Below are positions 11,050-21,489 of a stretch of DNA of 64,000 nucleotides, in pieces. A program made the translations under genes and the position numbers. The notes beneath the pieces are model-generated. The model was not told the DNA's origin. It did no database searches and saw nothing but the letters and a program-made list of their open reading frames with translations. Location of the stretch: assembly GCA_030035585.1 (NCBI GenBank), contig CM057480.1:3145001-3209000 (forward strand). Direction: 5' to 3'. The stretch's first letter is position 1; every line of letters starts with the position of its first letter. The stretch comes from Dugong dugon (taxonomy: Eukaryota; Chordata; Mammalia; Sirenia; Dugongidae).

Positions 11050-11860
11050 CCCTATAGTTAAAATATTTTTACAACATGATTTTTAAAATAACTGCATGGT
11101 GTTCTGCTGTACGGATGTTCTAAAACTGATTTAAGTCCGTTATCCATTGTGGAGGAAACCCTGGTGGCGCAGTGGTTAAGAGCTGGGCTGTTAACCAAAA
11201 GGTGGGCAGTTCGAATCTACCAGGTGCTCCTTGGAAAGCCTATGGGGCAGTTCTCCTCTGTCCTGTGGGGTCGCTGTGAGTCGGAATTGACTGGATGGCA
11301 GTGGGTTTGGATTGTTTGATACATTGTGGAACATTTAGGGTTCTTTCTAGTTTTTCACTGTGGCGACCATCCGTGGGGCTAAGTCTATCCAGGATGCAGT
11401 CGGTTCCCCCCGTAAGCTGCGTACGGAGGCTCTCAACATTCATTTTCATTCTTTTCATTATTTCTGGTGATGGTTTGCTGCTTTAATTTTCATTTATCTG
11501 ATGACTAGTGAGGGCAATCTGCTGTATCTTCCCTCCGCGTATCAGCTATTACTTGTATTCTCTTGAGACTTGTCTGTTGAAGGCCTTTCCACATTTTGGT
11601 CAGGGTTTGGTCTTTTTCTGCCGTGGGAAAAGTATTTATAAAGGAGAAGTATTAACCCTTTGTCAGTTATTACAGTGATTTTCTTTTTTTCCCCTCTAGT
11701 TGTCTGATCACGACCACTTTAAAAAATATTTATTGGACAAATGGCGGACCATATTTGAAAGAGAAACATATCTTTATTCCCTAGTAAATTAGTTCTTTAA
11801 TTTTTTTCATGTTCTCCTCGGTCATCCCTGTATAGATGTGAGTCCCACAATTTAAAGATT
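11050..11860 (-). repeat. Old L1 fragment, antisense, split by a SINE
   Basis: 'ctgcatggtgttctgctgta' on the left, and 'ttatctgatgactagtgagg' and 'ttaaccctttgtcagttatt' on the right, are typical antisense old L1. The SINE at 11153-11312 splits it, with the shared flank cattgtgga. Confidence 0.7.
11153..11312 (+). repeat. AfroSINE, plus, short form
   Basis: Head 'ccctggtggcgcagtggtta', tail 'gactggatggcagtgggttt'. Near consensus. Confidence 0.95.
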
Positions 11861-12029
11861 ATCTGAGGAGAAAGTGTAGGTGGGATTTTGCATTCTGACT
11901 GCTACAATCCAGGAATCGTGTGCCTCGTTCTGATGTAACTCTGCCTAAGGAATGCGGCGCGGTTCAAAAACCCCCGTTCCCGATAAGCTCGTATGAGTGT
12001 AAAATCGGCCACCACGCGTGCCTGCCTAG

Positions 12030-12235
12030 GTCTCTGGGTGGCGAAAACGGCTTGCTCTCAACGACTAACTGAAAGGCTGGTGGTTGGAACCCACTCAGCG
12101 GTACAATGGAAGAAAGGCCTGGCGATCTGATTCCATAAAGATTACAGCTAAGAAAGCCCCATGAAGCAGTCCTACTCTAACGCACAGGGCTGCCATGACT
12201 CGGCATCAACTCAGTGGCAACGGGTTTGGATTTTG
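12030..12235 (+). repeat. AfroSINE, plus, diverged
   Basis: Head 'gtctctgggtggcgaaaacg', tail 'ctcagtggcaacgggtttgg'. It carries the aaaggcctggcgatctg block. Confidence 0.88.
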
Positions 12236-12633
12236 CTTGGGTCTGCCTTCTTCCAACCTCCCAGCAAATATCTGATATGATGGAACAATCAAGATTATCT
12301 ACCCAAGAATTGTGTTGGCCAACAAGACACCCAGTAGATTTTATGACCCACAGGCACACCGTGTTTATGACCCCGTGAGTTGTCCTCATATTTAAAACCC
12401 TCCCACCTCCTTGTCTTTCCTTCCGCCACCCTGGCAGGATGGCAATCCTGAGGGCTGTCCCTCCTGACTTCCCCCTTTTCTCTCTGTCCTTGGCAGCTGC
12501 TTCTGGAAGTTCGCCAAGGCTTTCTCTTTCAGCAAAGCCTTCTCTTCAGCTGCCGTCACTGCAACCAGAGAAGGTCAGTAACATGCGCCCTCTCTGGGTC
12601 TGGCGCTCAAATAGTTTTACACCACAAATATTT

Positions 12634-12850
12634 GACTCCCTCCTGGTGGTGCAGACGGTTAAGCGCTGGCCTACTAACCGTAAGGCTGGCAGTTTGAGTT
12701 CACTCAGCTGTGCCTGGGAAGAAAGACCTGGTGATCTATTTCCAAAAGAGCACAGACATTGAAAACCATACGGGGCACTGTCCTCCTCTGAAACATGGGG
12801 TTGTCATGAGTCAGAATCACCTCGATGACAACTAGGTTTTTTTTTTTTTT
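12634..12850 (+). repeat. AfroSINE, plus, T-tailed
   Basis: Head 'tcctggtggtgcagacggtt', tail 'tcgatgacaactagg' plus a T run. It forms a close inverted pair with the next copy, 20 bp away. Confidence 0.9.
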
Positions 12851-12870
12851 AAGTTATGTGCTAGGCCATC

Positions 12871-13075
12871 TAAACCCAAAACCAAACCCACTGCCTTCGA
12901 GTGGATGCCGACTCACAGCGACCCTACAGGACAGAGTACAACTGTCCCATAGGGTTTCCAAGGCTGTATATGGAAGCAAACTGCCACATCTTTCTCCCGA
13001 GGTTGTTTGGTAGGTTTGAACACCCACCTTCTGGTTAGCAGCCGACCGCTTTAACCACTGCACCCCCAGGGCTCC
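12871..13075 (-). repeat. AfroSINE, minus, long form
   Basis: From 'taaacccaaaaccaaaccca' to 'cacccccagggctcc'. The flanks share ctaggNca. Confidence 0.93.
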
Positions 13076-13250
13076 TTGTACTAGGTCATAGGGCTACAAA
13101 AATGAACAAGACAGGGGTCATGACCTGAAAGGGCCAGGTACCCTTGGGAGACACAGACAAGTAAGCAGGCAAGGACAATACCAGGTGAAAATTTCCAGGT
13201 GTTTTCAGAAGGGATGGGGCAGGAGAGGCGGTGGCTGGGCCTCTGTGTCC

Positions 13251-13288
13251 TTCAGCTGAGCACTTACGCTCTGCACCACCAGGGCTCC
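13251..13288 (-). repeat. AfroSINE head fragment, minus
   Basis: Only the last 38 bp remain ('gcaccaccagggctcc'). Confidence 0.8.
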
Positions 13289-13463
13289 TATTTTGGGTCC
13301 TAGCCTTTTATATGCAGAGGCCTCTGGAACCCTGCCTTCCCTCCTGTGCCCCGCTGCCCAGGGGAGCGGAAGGAGTGAAAATTGGCTTTTATTTGTAGCA
13401 ATAGATGATGTGATACGGTGGGCAAGCGTGGAAACTTGGAATGGGCCAGCTCTGAGGTCAGAA

Positions 13464-13635
13464 CCGTAAAGCACTCGGCTGCTAACCAAAGGGTCGGGGG
13501 TGTGAACACCCCCCCCCGCCAGCCCCGGCTGCTCAGCGGGAGGTGGCAGTCTGCTTCCATAAAGATTTACAGCCTTGGAAACCCTACGGGGTCGCTATGA
13601 GTCGGAATCCACTTGACGGCGGTGGGGGTTTTGGT
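13464..13635 (+). repeat. AfroSINE, plus, head-truncated
   Basis: Begins within the tRNA-like part ('gcactcggctgctaaccaaa') and ends 'acttgacggcggtgggggtt'. The middle has a C run. Confidence 0.9.
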
Positions 13636-14104
13636 GGGTTTGGGGTCGGAACCAGGGAATGACTCGGACCTCTTTTGAGCCTGAGTGTCTTAATCTGAAC
13701 GGTGGGGACAGTACCTCTTAGGGGATGTGGCGATGGGTAAATGAGAGGGTAAGAATAGTGCCAGTTATAGGAGCAGATGCCACTCCCCCAGCCCGCCACC
13801 CTTCTGCCAGGTTTTGTTGTCTTATACATGGAGACAGCTTTGCTCAGTGCGTAGCAGATAGTAAAGACCGGATAAATGGAATTGTTCTGGTTGTCCCTGA
13901 AGCAGAAAGAACTGAGAAAGACAGAGTCTTGTCAGACATCCCGTCTGGTCCCTGTGGGTGAGGGGTGGTGCCGGGGTGTGTCCTCCAAGGTGGGTGGGGC
14001 CCCGGAGCGAGCCAGCTGCCTCCCCAGACTCTCGGCACTGCAGATGTGAGGGTGAGAGGCTGCCCGCCGGCCTGGCAGGGAGCCTTTCCCGTCTCCTCCT
14101 GCAG

Positions 14105-14230
14105 GATGGACGTGATAGATCACACAGAGATGCTGAAACAGTCCGGCAACCAGGACTTTAGGAACAGAAACTTCTCTTTGGCCATCAGAAAGTACGAGGA
14201 AGCCATCCGGCTTCTCCTGGGCTTGTGGGG
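14105..14230 (+). CDS. TRANK1: TRANK1, first visible coding exon (TPR 1)
   Basis: The exon is preceded by a pyrimidine-rich tract ending in tcctcctgcag and followed by the donor gtaagt. Its second base begins an ATG (14106) followed by G, and the frame reads MDVIDHTEMLKQSGNQDF and on to RKYEEAIRLLLGLW, 41 codons plus 2 bases. Residues 10-36 have the TPR helix A/B pattern (G-N-x-x-F at the helix A core, then Y-E-E-A-I). With the next two exons this makes a three-repeat TPR array, a common chaperone- or partner-binding module. I number residues from this ATG. The exon starts one base before the ATG, so upstream exons would be 5' UTR or an in-frame extension; none is visible. The real start is therefore inferred. 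Confidence 0.82.
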
Positions 14231-14298
14231 GTAAGTGACTGGATCCCCCTCGCCTTTTGTTTTCCTTAGCAAATGGGAGACCCTGTCGCTTATGTTAA

Positions 14299-14401
14299 GG
14301 AGCCCTGGTGGCTGGCGCAATGGGGCAGTTCTACTCTGTCCTGTAGGGTCACAATGAGCCAGAATCGACTTGACGGCAACGAGTTGTTTTTTTTTTTTTT
14401 T
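14299..14401 (+). repeat. AfroSINE, plus, internally deleted
   Basis: Head 'ggagccctggtggctggcgc' jumps straight to 'aatggggcagttctactctg' and the normal tail. About 65 bp of the tRNA-like part, including the B-box region, is missing. It lies 68 bp after the donor of the first visible exon. Confidence 0.92.
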
Positions 14402-14747
14402 AACAGGATGGTTACGTTTTCATTTCTCATCACACGGGCTGATTTCTGTTTCCTTTCTCCCTCTCACTTCCTATTTATCTTCCCTGAACTGTGAGCGCAG
14501 ACGCTTAACGGGGACTTTCTCAATAAGCTGGGAAATAGAAAGTGAAACGCAGAGGTCTGTCGATAAACATAACAAAGCCTCTCCTTCTGTCTGGCTTCCG
14601 ACCAGGGTGGCTGAAGTCCTCAGACCTCCTTGCTGTCATTCGTCTGATCTTCTTGACAATCCACTGACCCCCTGGCCACAGGTGTACACCACCTGGACAG
14701 TGAGGGTCACCTTCTTGTCCCCTGCCCTTGTAGCTTTTAGTTGAATC

Positions 14748-15206
14748 GGCGTTCTTAAACATTTTGGTGTTTTTTGGACCCCTTTACACTTTTAAAAATT
14801 ACTGAGGACCCTAAACAGCTTTGCTTTATAGTTATTTGGTTGTAGCTATCAATATATAGTCTACGCTAGAACTTAAAACTGAGAACATTTTAAAGATATG
14901 CTATCTGTTAATTTATTTAAAAATATCAGTAATAAGCCCATTCCATGCTTACGTAATTAACGCATTTTTACGAAAAATAACTATATCTTCTTAGACAAAA
15001 AATCTGGCGAGAACAGCGATGTCATTTTTGTTTCCACAAATCTCTGTAATTAACATCTGCCTCAGCAGAAGACAGCTGACTCTCCACTTCTCATTCTGCA
15101 CTCTGTCTTTTGTGATATCACACGCCGTGTAGCCTCTGGGGAACTCTCCGGTACACATGTGCGAGAATGAGCGTGGAAAAGGCACTCCATGCTTTAGTAG
15201 TATTTT
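14748..15206. repeat. Old DNA transposon, left part (hAT-like)
   Basis: Begins with 'gttcttaaacattttggtg' and 'ggacccctttacac'. The matching inverted end lies at 15839-15930 ('agggaccccaggagccc' then 'actttggaaac'). The centre is AT-rich. The family was not named. A MaLR-like LTR interrupts it. Confidence 0.6.
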
Positions 15207-15838
15207 TGTATTAGTACCCTGTTGCCCCTGTAACAAATGACCACACATTGAGTGGTTAGAACAACACAAGTTTATTATTTTACAGTTCTGGAGGTCAGAA
15301 GTCTGAGATTAGTTTCACTGAGCTCAAATCATGCTGTCCGTAGGGCTGTGCTGCCGCTGGAGGCTCTAGGGGAGAGTTCATCTCATTGCTTTTTTCAGCT
15401 TCTGGTGGCTGCTTGGAGCCCTGGTGGCACAGTCGTTAAGAGCGCGGCTGCTCACCAAGAGGTCGGCAGTTCGAATCCACCAGCTACTCCTTGGAAACCC
15501 TATGGGGCAGTTCTAGTCTCCCCTGTAGGGTCGCTATGAGTTGGAATCTACTTGACGGCAACAGATTTGTCTTTTTGGTTAGTGGCTGCTTGTATTCCTG
15601 CTTCCCTGCAGGCTCTGCTTCCGTCATCACATTGCCTTCTCATCTGTGGAAGCGTCTCCCTTTGCCTCCCTGGTGTCAGGATTTGTGATTGCGTCATAAT
15701 CTGGGATCATCTTCCCAGCTCAAGATCCTTAACTTCCTCACACCTTCACAGTCCCATTTGCTGGAAAAAGTAACATTCACAGTTTCTGGGGATTAAGATG
15801 TGGGCATATTTAGGGACCATTAGTCAGCCTACCACAAC
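15207..15838 (-). repeat. MaLR-like LTR, antisense, split by a SINE
   Basis: 'tgtattagtaccctgttgcc' starts and 'cagcctaccacaac' ends the unit, with 'tttacagttctggaggtcag' inside, the reversed 3' part of an MLT1-type LTR. It lies within an older DNA transposon, and an AfroSINE (15415-15581) is inserted into it. Confidence 0.75.
15415..15581 (+). repeat. AfroSINE, plus, with target duplication
   Basis: Near-consensus short form. A 10-bp direct repeat, GTGGCTGCTT, flanks it (15405-15414 and 15582-15591). Confidence 0.97.
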
Positions 15839-15930
15839 TATAAGAATAACTTTAACCTTGTGAATGACCTGAAATGGTTTTAGGGACCCCAGGAGCCCCC
15901 AGATCATACTTTGGAAACTTCTGTAGTAGA
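15839..15930. repeat. Old DNA transposon, right part (hAT-like)
   Basis: Continuation of the element at 14748-15206. It ends with the approximate inverted copy of that element's start. Confidence 0.55.
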
Positions 15931-16068
15931 GGAAGTGGAAGTTGGCATCTGTGGGGTACGTGGAGCCCACACTTGCACTGAGAAATGGCACCAAATTTAA
16001 GTTATTGAAACATGGCTCCCACCTCCTACCTCTGACCACACCTTGGCACCTATAGTTTAGTTGAACTT

Positions 16069-16241
16069 AAAACCAAGCCAAACCCGTTGCCATTGATTCG
16101 AGTCCAACTCATAGCAATCCTATAGGGCAGAGTAGAACCACTCCGTAGGGTTCCCACGGGGCAGCTGGTAGATTCGAACTGCTGACCTTCTGGTTAGCAG
16201 CCCAAGGCTTAACCGCTTAACCACCGCACCACCAGGGCTCC
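16069..16241 (-). repeat. AfroSINE, minus, short form
   Basis: From 'aaccaagccaaacccgttgc' to 'gcaccaccagggctcc'. It contains a small local duplication (gcttaaccgcttaacc). Confidence 0.95.
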
Positions 16242-16407
16242 TGGTTGAGTGTGAGTAATTAGCGAAGGTCTGTAGTTCTTTTATTCTGCCCCTTCCTGGT
16301 ACACATCGGAACTGTGTCAGAGACGGGCCCCGGGCGCCTCGCTCGGGGCAGAACGTTTATCTTTTGTGAAGAGGTAGCGCGTGTAGTGCTTGGCTCCTTC
16401 ATATATT

Positions 16408-16590
16408 CAGAGGCCAGCGCTGCCCAACGGGGCTTTCTGTGATGATGGAAGTGTTCTACAATATGGAAGGTGGCTATTGAGCACTTGAAGCATGGCCAAT
16501 ACAACTAAGGAAGTGCATTTTAAATTTTATTTAATTAAAATGTCAATAGCTACCTGTGGCTCGCGGCTTCTGTATTGGACAGCGCAGAGA
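16408..16590 (+). repeat. hAT-type non-autonomous DNA transposon (MER1 group)
   Basis: 'gcgctgcccaacggggcttt', 'gtgatgatggaagtgttcta', 'gagcacttgaag' and the mirrored end 'attggacagcgc' identify the same family as 42075-42262. Confidence 0.8.
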
Positions 16591-16599
16591 TTACTCACA

Positions 16600-17736
16600 T
16601 GGCCCGTGGGCCTCCGTGTGCGCTCTGGCCCAGGGCCTGCAGATTTTGGGGTGGACCTGCCCACGTGATAGACCAGTGCGCGTCCTGCGCCTTTCGCTGG
16701 GGGTCCGTGGAGTGGCGTGATCTCAGGCTCTGAAAGAGCACCAGGCCTTTTCCTGGGGTAAGCTCTGGGTCCCTTGAGCACGGACACGCGTGTGCTGCAC
16801 TTCCTACCATGTCTGGACTCTGCTAAGGCTCAGTGGGAACTCCCATGTTCTCCGTTAAACGAATAGTATCGTTTATAAGGATCAGCACACAGCTGGTTCC
16901 TAGGAGGCGGAGGTTAAAGATGTCCCAAGTGTCCAGCTTTTCCAAGCTGCTGTCCCACTCCATCATCTCTGACATCAACTACTCCCTCTCCCCTCAGCAC
17001 TTTCTCTCCTGGCTTTGGGTTCCTTACTTCCCTGCAACGTCTCACAGAACCCATGAACCATATAAAGGAAATGGCTCACAAGGTTTGGGAGGCTGGCAAG
17101 TCCCAAATCCTTGGGTCAGGTGTAGACTTCTCCCTGGCCCTCAGTCTCTGCCCAAAGGCACTCAGCTTTTTCCTCCGTGGTCGGGAAGCTCACTGTGCCA
17201 TCTTCTGCAGGTCTCTGCTGTGGGTCTCTCCTTCCTTGGTGGTGGGGGGCTCTCCTCTCTGCTCTGGAACTGGCTCTCTTTTAGGGCAAAGCTGACCAGT
17301 CCCCTCGGGGGTCACAGTTATCTTACTTGCACAGCCCTGCCCAGTCACCTGGGTGGGAGTCTCAAGACCACAGCGAGAAAGGCCACACACAAAAGTAATT
17401 AATCCACCACACCCATCTGCGGGATCAGTCACCATTGGAGCACCACCTTCTCCCATGATCTCTAAAAACTATAGAGAAAGATCTGTGGGGGTCAGCGGGA
17501 CGTGGAACCAGCATTGAGACCATTTGCCGTTAAAAGGTAGGAGCTGAAGAGCTGGGAGTGGGGAAGGGCAGGTCCGCACCCTACATATGCCCCTGGCTTT
17601 CCAGGGCCCTCCTTGGGGCACATCTGAGCGCTTCAGCTTGTCATGGCAGCAGCCAGCACCAGGACGGTGATCTTCTAAGATGGTTTTCTGCATTTGCAGC
17701 ATGATGACGTTACAGACCACCTGTTCTTTCTCACAG
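16600..17736. other. Intron sequence, largely unassigned
   Basis: 16880-17460 looks like a reversed unnamed interspersed repeat ('accatataaaggaaatggct' then 'caaggtttgggaggctggca'), and its 189-codon ORF (16833-17402) has no domain. The rest, up to the next exon, is intron. Confidence 0.45.
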
Positions 17737-17863
17737 TGCTCCCACGAGGGAACTGGCGGTGCTGCTGTGTAACAAATCCAATGCGTTTTACTGCCTTGGG
17801 AAGTGGAATGAGGCCTTTGTCTCTGCCAAGGAATGTGTCCAGTGCGACCCAACCTACGTGAAG
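17737..17863 (+). CDS. TRANK1: TRANK1 exon encoding TPR 2
   Basis: The acceptor is ttctttctcacag and the donor aag|gtacgg. The first base completes the Gly codon left by the previous exon; 42 codons follow and the exon ends in phase 0 (residues 42-84). The text includes RELAVLLCNKSNAFYCLGKW and NEAFVSAKECVQCDPTYVK. This is a canonical TPR: N-K-S-N-A-F, then G-K-W-N-E-A, A-K-E-C and D-P-T. It is strongly TRANK1-like and sets the frame for the rest of the chain. Intron phases on both sides fit the flanking exons without any shift. Confidence 0.96.
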
Positions 17864-18330
17864 GTACGGCACAGAGGTGGCAGCTGGGGGTAGCGGCTGC
17901 GTCTTCTCTCCCTTCGCCTGCCTCCTTTCCTTACTTTTAATGTGCAAACGCTAGGAGAGCTTCTTCCTCAGGGCATCTTGCGCTTTAGACAGCAGCTCAC
18001 AGGGCCACGTGAGTGTTGTCTGGAGAAGAAGGGACGTTGGCCAAGCAGTGAAACGCTCGCGTAGGGGAGAGCAGAAGGTGGGCTCGTGGTGGATGGCGCG
18101 TTAGCTTCTTCTGTTCTGATATAGCCACGTCAGAACTCATAGTCGGCTCACACTCTTTGCCGTCCTGCATTTCATTTCAGCACAGCTTTATTTCAAATGG
18201 AAGTTGGTGGACGCCATGACACTCATCCTTCAGGAAACATTTCTTACAGTAGAAATCAGACCCTTGAAGGTCGCCAGTAGAGGTCAATAAGCGATCATTT
18301 GATGATATTTCGGCTACAGTGCCCTGAGTA

Positions 18331-18484
18331 CCCATCCTGCTGGCGTGGAGGTTAAGAGCTTGGCTGCTCACCGAGAGGTCGGCAGTTTGAATCCACCAGC
18401 CGCTCCTTGGAAACCCTATGGGGCAGTTCTACTCTGTCCTATAGGGTCGCTATGTGTCGGAATCGACTGGACGGCAGTGGGTTT
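18331..18484 (+). repeat. AfroSINE, plus, head-diverged
   Basis: 'ggttaagagcttggctgctc' to 'actggacggcagtgggttta'. The first bases of the head are altered. Confidence 0.92.
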
Positions 18485-18694
18485 ACCTACTGCAAGGCAT
18501 CGTCACCATTCTTGGTGGCTCAGAGGCAGACAGAAGGAGCAGAAGACCCAATCCCAGCTCTTGAGTAACTCATAGTCGCGCTGGGGAGGGGAAAAGCACG
18601 CACACAAATGAGAAGAGTTAAATTACACAGCAATCCTGAAGCCAAAGAAGACAACAGACAGTTAAGTGTCAAACTAGTGGCGCAGACAGTTTCT

Positions 18695-18895
18695 AGAGGG
18701 GCTTCATGGTATGGTGGGAAAAGCATGGGCCTTACTGTCTTGTCTATGTACTGATTCCTACAGCTTGGACAAATTACTTTTCTCTCTCTAAGTGTTAATT
18801 TTCTCAACTATAGAGTGGGATAATACTTTTGTCTTAGCTTTGCCTTGGGGATTAAGGAGATGTTAAGTAAAGCTGTTGGCACTCAATAAATAGGA
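18695..18895 (+). repeat. MIR SINE, plus
   Basis: Ordered landmarks 'gcatgggcctta', 'gcttggacaaattacttttc' and 'ctatagagtgggataa', ending in an 'actcaataaata' tail. Confidence 0.75.
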
Positions 18896-18960
18896 ATTTT
18901 TTTTATCATCATCATAGTTTATCACGTGCCTGGAACCAGGGAACAGACCCAGATATGCTT

Positions 18961-19169
18961 TGTTGCTGTTAGTTGCTGTTGAGTCGATCCGACTCATGGC
19001 GACCCCATGTGTGCAGAGTAGAACTGCACTCCATAGGGTTCTCAAGGCTGTGACCGTTCAGAAGCGGATCGCCAGGCTTTACTCCCGAGGAGCCTCTGAA
19101 TGGGTTTGAACCCACCAACTTTTCAGTTAATAGTCCAGCGTTTAAGGTTTTGTGCCACCCAGGGACTCC
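18961..19169 (-). repeat. AfroSINE, minus, diverged long form
   Basis: 'tgttgctgttagttgctgtt' to 'gccacccagggactcc'. The flanks share ccagatat. Confidence 0.9.
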
Positions 19170-19357
19170 CAGATATTTTCAGTGGTTTACGTTTTGTGTA
19201 TGACCGCTAGAAAGAGAACAAAATGGGAAGGGGAGGGATGGCCAACAGGCCCCTCCAACGAGGGATTTGGATGTTTAGTAAAACGTAAAATATCCAGATC
19301 CAACGGGGTTGGAGCAGTCTGCTGGCCACCCCTCCCCGTCCCCTTCCTGTTACAAGT

Positions 19358-19560
19358 GGAGTCCCTGGGTGGCACAGATGGTTAAGTTCTCGACTACCAG
19401 CTGAAAGGTTAGCAGTTTGAACCCACCCAGAGGCGCCTTAGAAGACAGGCCTGGCGATCTGCTTCTGAAAGGTCACAGCCTTGAAAACCCGGTGGAGCAG
19501 TTCCACTCTGCACACACGGGGTGGCCATGAGTCAGAGTGGATTTGATGGTAACTAACAAC
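19358..19560 (+). repeat. AfroSINE, plus, 'gagtccctgggtgg' form
   Basis: Head 'ggagtccctgggtggcacag', tail 'ggatttgatggtaactaac'. The flanks share gttacaRg. Confidence 0.92.
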
Positions 19561-20831
19561 GTTACAGGGAGGCACTGTCTTGTCAGACCTCTTCCATCTG
19601 AGGCTGGAGACGCTGGAAGTTACTGACTAGCTTTGAAAATGGAAATGCGTTCCTAAGGAATTCTCTCCGGAAGACCCTTTAGGATTTTCCCATCCTACCT
19701 GGCGTGCGGGTGGCAGGTATCTGAGGTCTGTCCATTCCCATGGACGGAGGGGGTCCTGGATGATGCTCCTGGATCTTCCTGAGTGTCCAGACCTCAGCAG
19801 GCCTTGATAGCACAGCAATGAGGGCCACTCCCCCACTGTCACCCAGAGCTCCTGGGTGTCCCCTCTCCCCTCCCCAGGACCCTCCCTCCAAAATAAAAGA
19901 CATAGAAACTTAAATCTGAGAGAGGTGAAGAAATGAGAGATTCTGTTCTAACTTGCCTGGTTGGGGAAAAAAAAGCCAACATTCTCCCCACTTTTCTGAT
20001 TATCATCTGAGGTCTTTAGACCTTCAAATAATGAAAACAAATCAATTACTAATCAGAAATTTGGTATTAAGGGGAATGGTTAAGTGCTTGCTTTTTTTTA
20101 TGAACCCTGTTGGCATAGACCTTTCATTACCATAGAAATAAACGTGTTTTGATGGCTCTCTGATGCTGATTCGCCTGGTCAAAGTGGGTAAGGAAATATC
20201 ATTTTATTCCTACTTGAGAGCCCCAAGGTTTGTATACAGGCGGAACTAGCCATTTTCCTCTATTTACCATTGCAATTTTACATGATCTTTCCTCTACAGA
20301 AATGTATATTTTTTTCTCTTTGCCCCTGGTATTTATTGCCTGTAATGTGGAGCTCGGTAACCTCAAGGCTTGTCATTGTGATTTTTTTCTACATACCCAC
20401 TGGACATGGCATTTGCTTGGACTGAAAGGAGAAGGAACCACCTTTTGTGTTTACATGACAATCTCATTCTTTTCTCGAACACTGTATTTCTAGGATCTTT
20501 CATTCCTCTGTCCTTGCTGAGGCTGTGATTTGAGGCATCAATAAATAAACCACGCATATACTTGCGAACTAGTTCTGCTTCCTTCTCTCTGTGTTGGATG
20601 TTCGATGCTGTCTAAGTCATGGATTTGAAATTGATTATTTTCCAGGCAGCTAACAAATAATGAGAAGAATGTGGCACAGAATGTAATGCGGAAACCCCGT
20701 GTCCAGTGCTGGTTGGAAATCTGTGTTTACGTGGAGTCGGATTTTCCCAGCTCATCAGTCTTGCCTCTCCCTTCAGCAGTGTGTTAGAAGACGTGGGACG
20801 TCTTAAAGTTTTGCTTGTCTCCCCTTTCCAG
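19561..20831. other. Intron sequence, no gene seen
   Basis: About 1.3 kb of DNA without a recognisable repeat or exon up to the acceptor at 20831. Confidence 0.5.
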
Positions 20832-20982
20832 GGCTACTACCGAGCTGGTTATGCCTTGCTGCAGTTGCGCCAGCCTTTTGAAGCTGTTCGCATGTTTTCT
20901 GAAGGTCTGCAGCTTCTTCAGGGCAACCAAGACCAAAAACAGGTTGCCGAGTTTCTTGTTGGAGTCTTCGCTGCTGTGGACA
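20832..20982 (+). CDS. TRANK1: TRANK1 exon encoding TPR 3
   Basis: Acceptor cccctttccag and donor ca|gtaagt. Fifty codons plus one base encode residues 85-134, beginning GYYRAGYALLQLRQPFEAVR and later QVAEFLVGVFAAVD. The third TPR spans about residues 82-113 (G-Y-Y-R-A-G-Y-A and E-A-V-R) and is followed by a helical linker. The following base A and the first two bases of the next exon make Ser135. An AfroSINE begins 57 bp after the donor. Confidence 0.96.
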
Positions 20983-21038
20983 GTAAGTTGGAACTGTGGA
21001 AACTTTAATTTTTTAAGTCTTTGTTATTTTATTTGCAA

Positions 21039-21250
21039 TGGCTCCGTGGGTGGAGCAAACGGTTCACGCGCTCAGCTGCTAACCGAAAAGTTGGAGGTTC
21101 GAGTTCACCCAGCAGCACCTTGGAAGAAAGCCCTGGTGATCTACTTTGAAAGGTCACAGCCTTGAAAACCCTACGAAGCGCAGTTCTACTCTGCAACACG
21201 TGGGGTTGCCATGAGTTGGAATCAACTTGACAGCAACTGGTTTGACTTTT
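21039..21250 (+). repeat. AfroSINE, plus, 'ccgtgggtggagcaaacgg' form
   Basis: Complete copy with tail 'caacttgacagcaactggtt'. It sits just inside the intron after TPR 3. Confidence 0.92.
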
Positions 21251-21489
21251 TTTGGATTTATTTTATTTGAATGGCCAACTGTGGGACTCAGACGACTGCA
21301 GAGATAATTTCCGGGTGTTTCTTTGTGGCTGATTTACGTAGTTTGAATAAGACTAGTTTGCACGTTAGAAAACATTTGGGAAACTTGGGTGCCCCTTGCG
21401 TAGATCACTTGATTAAAGCTTTCCCGATTCTGTTTCAGACCCCTTAAGTTTTTGGAGATTGCTGTACATAGAGATTTCCCTGTTGATAC

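Noticed and set aside
13965-14104. In-frame upstream ATG at 13965 as TRANK1 start
   Set aside because: A strong acceptor (tcctcctgcag) lies at 14104 and the upstream peptide is unlike TRANK1. Not fully excluded if transcription starts inside this segment.
16833-17402. 189-codon plus ORF as an extra exon or gene
   Set aside because: No domain or conservation pattern, and part looks like an interspersed repeat. TRANK1 exons on each side join in phase without it.
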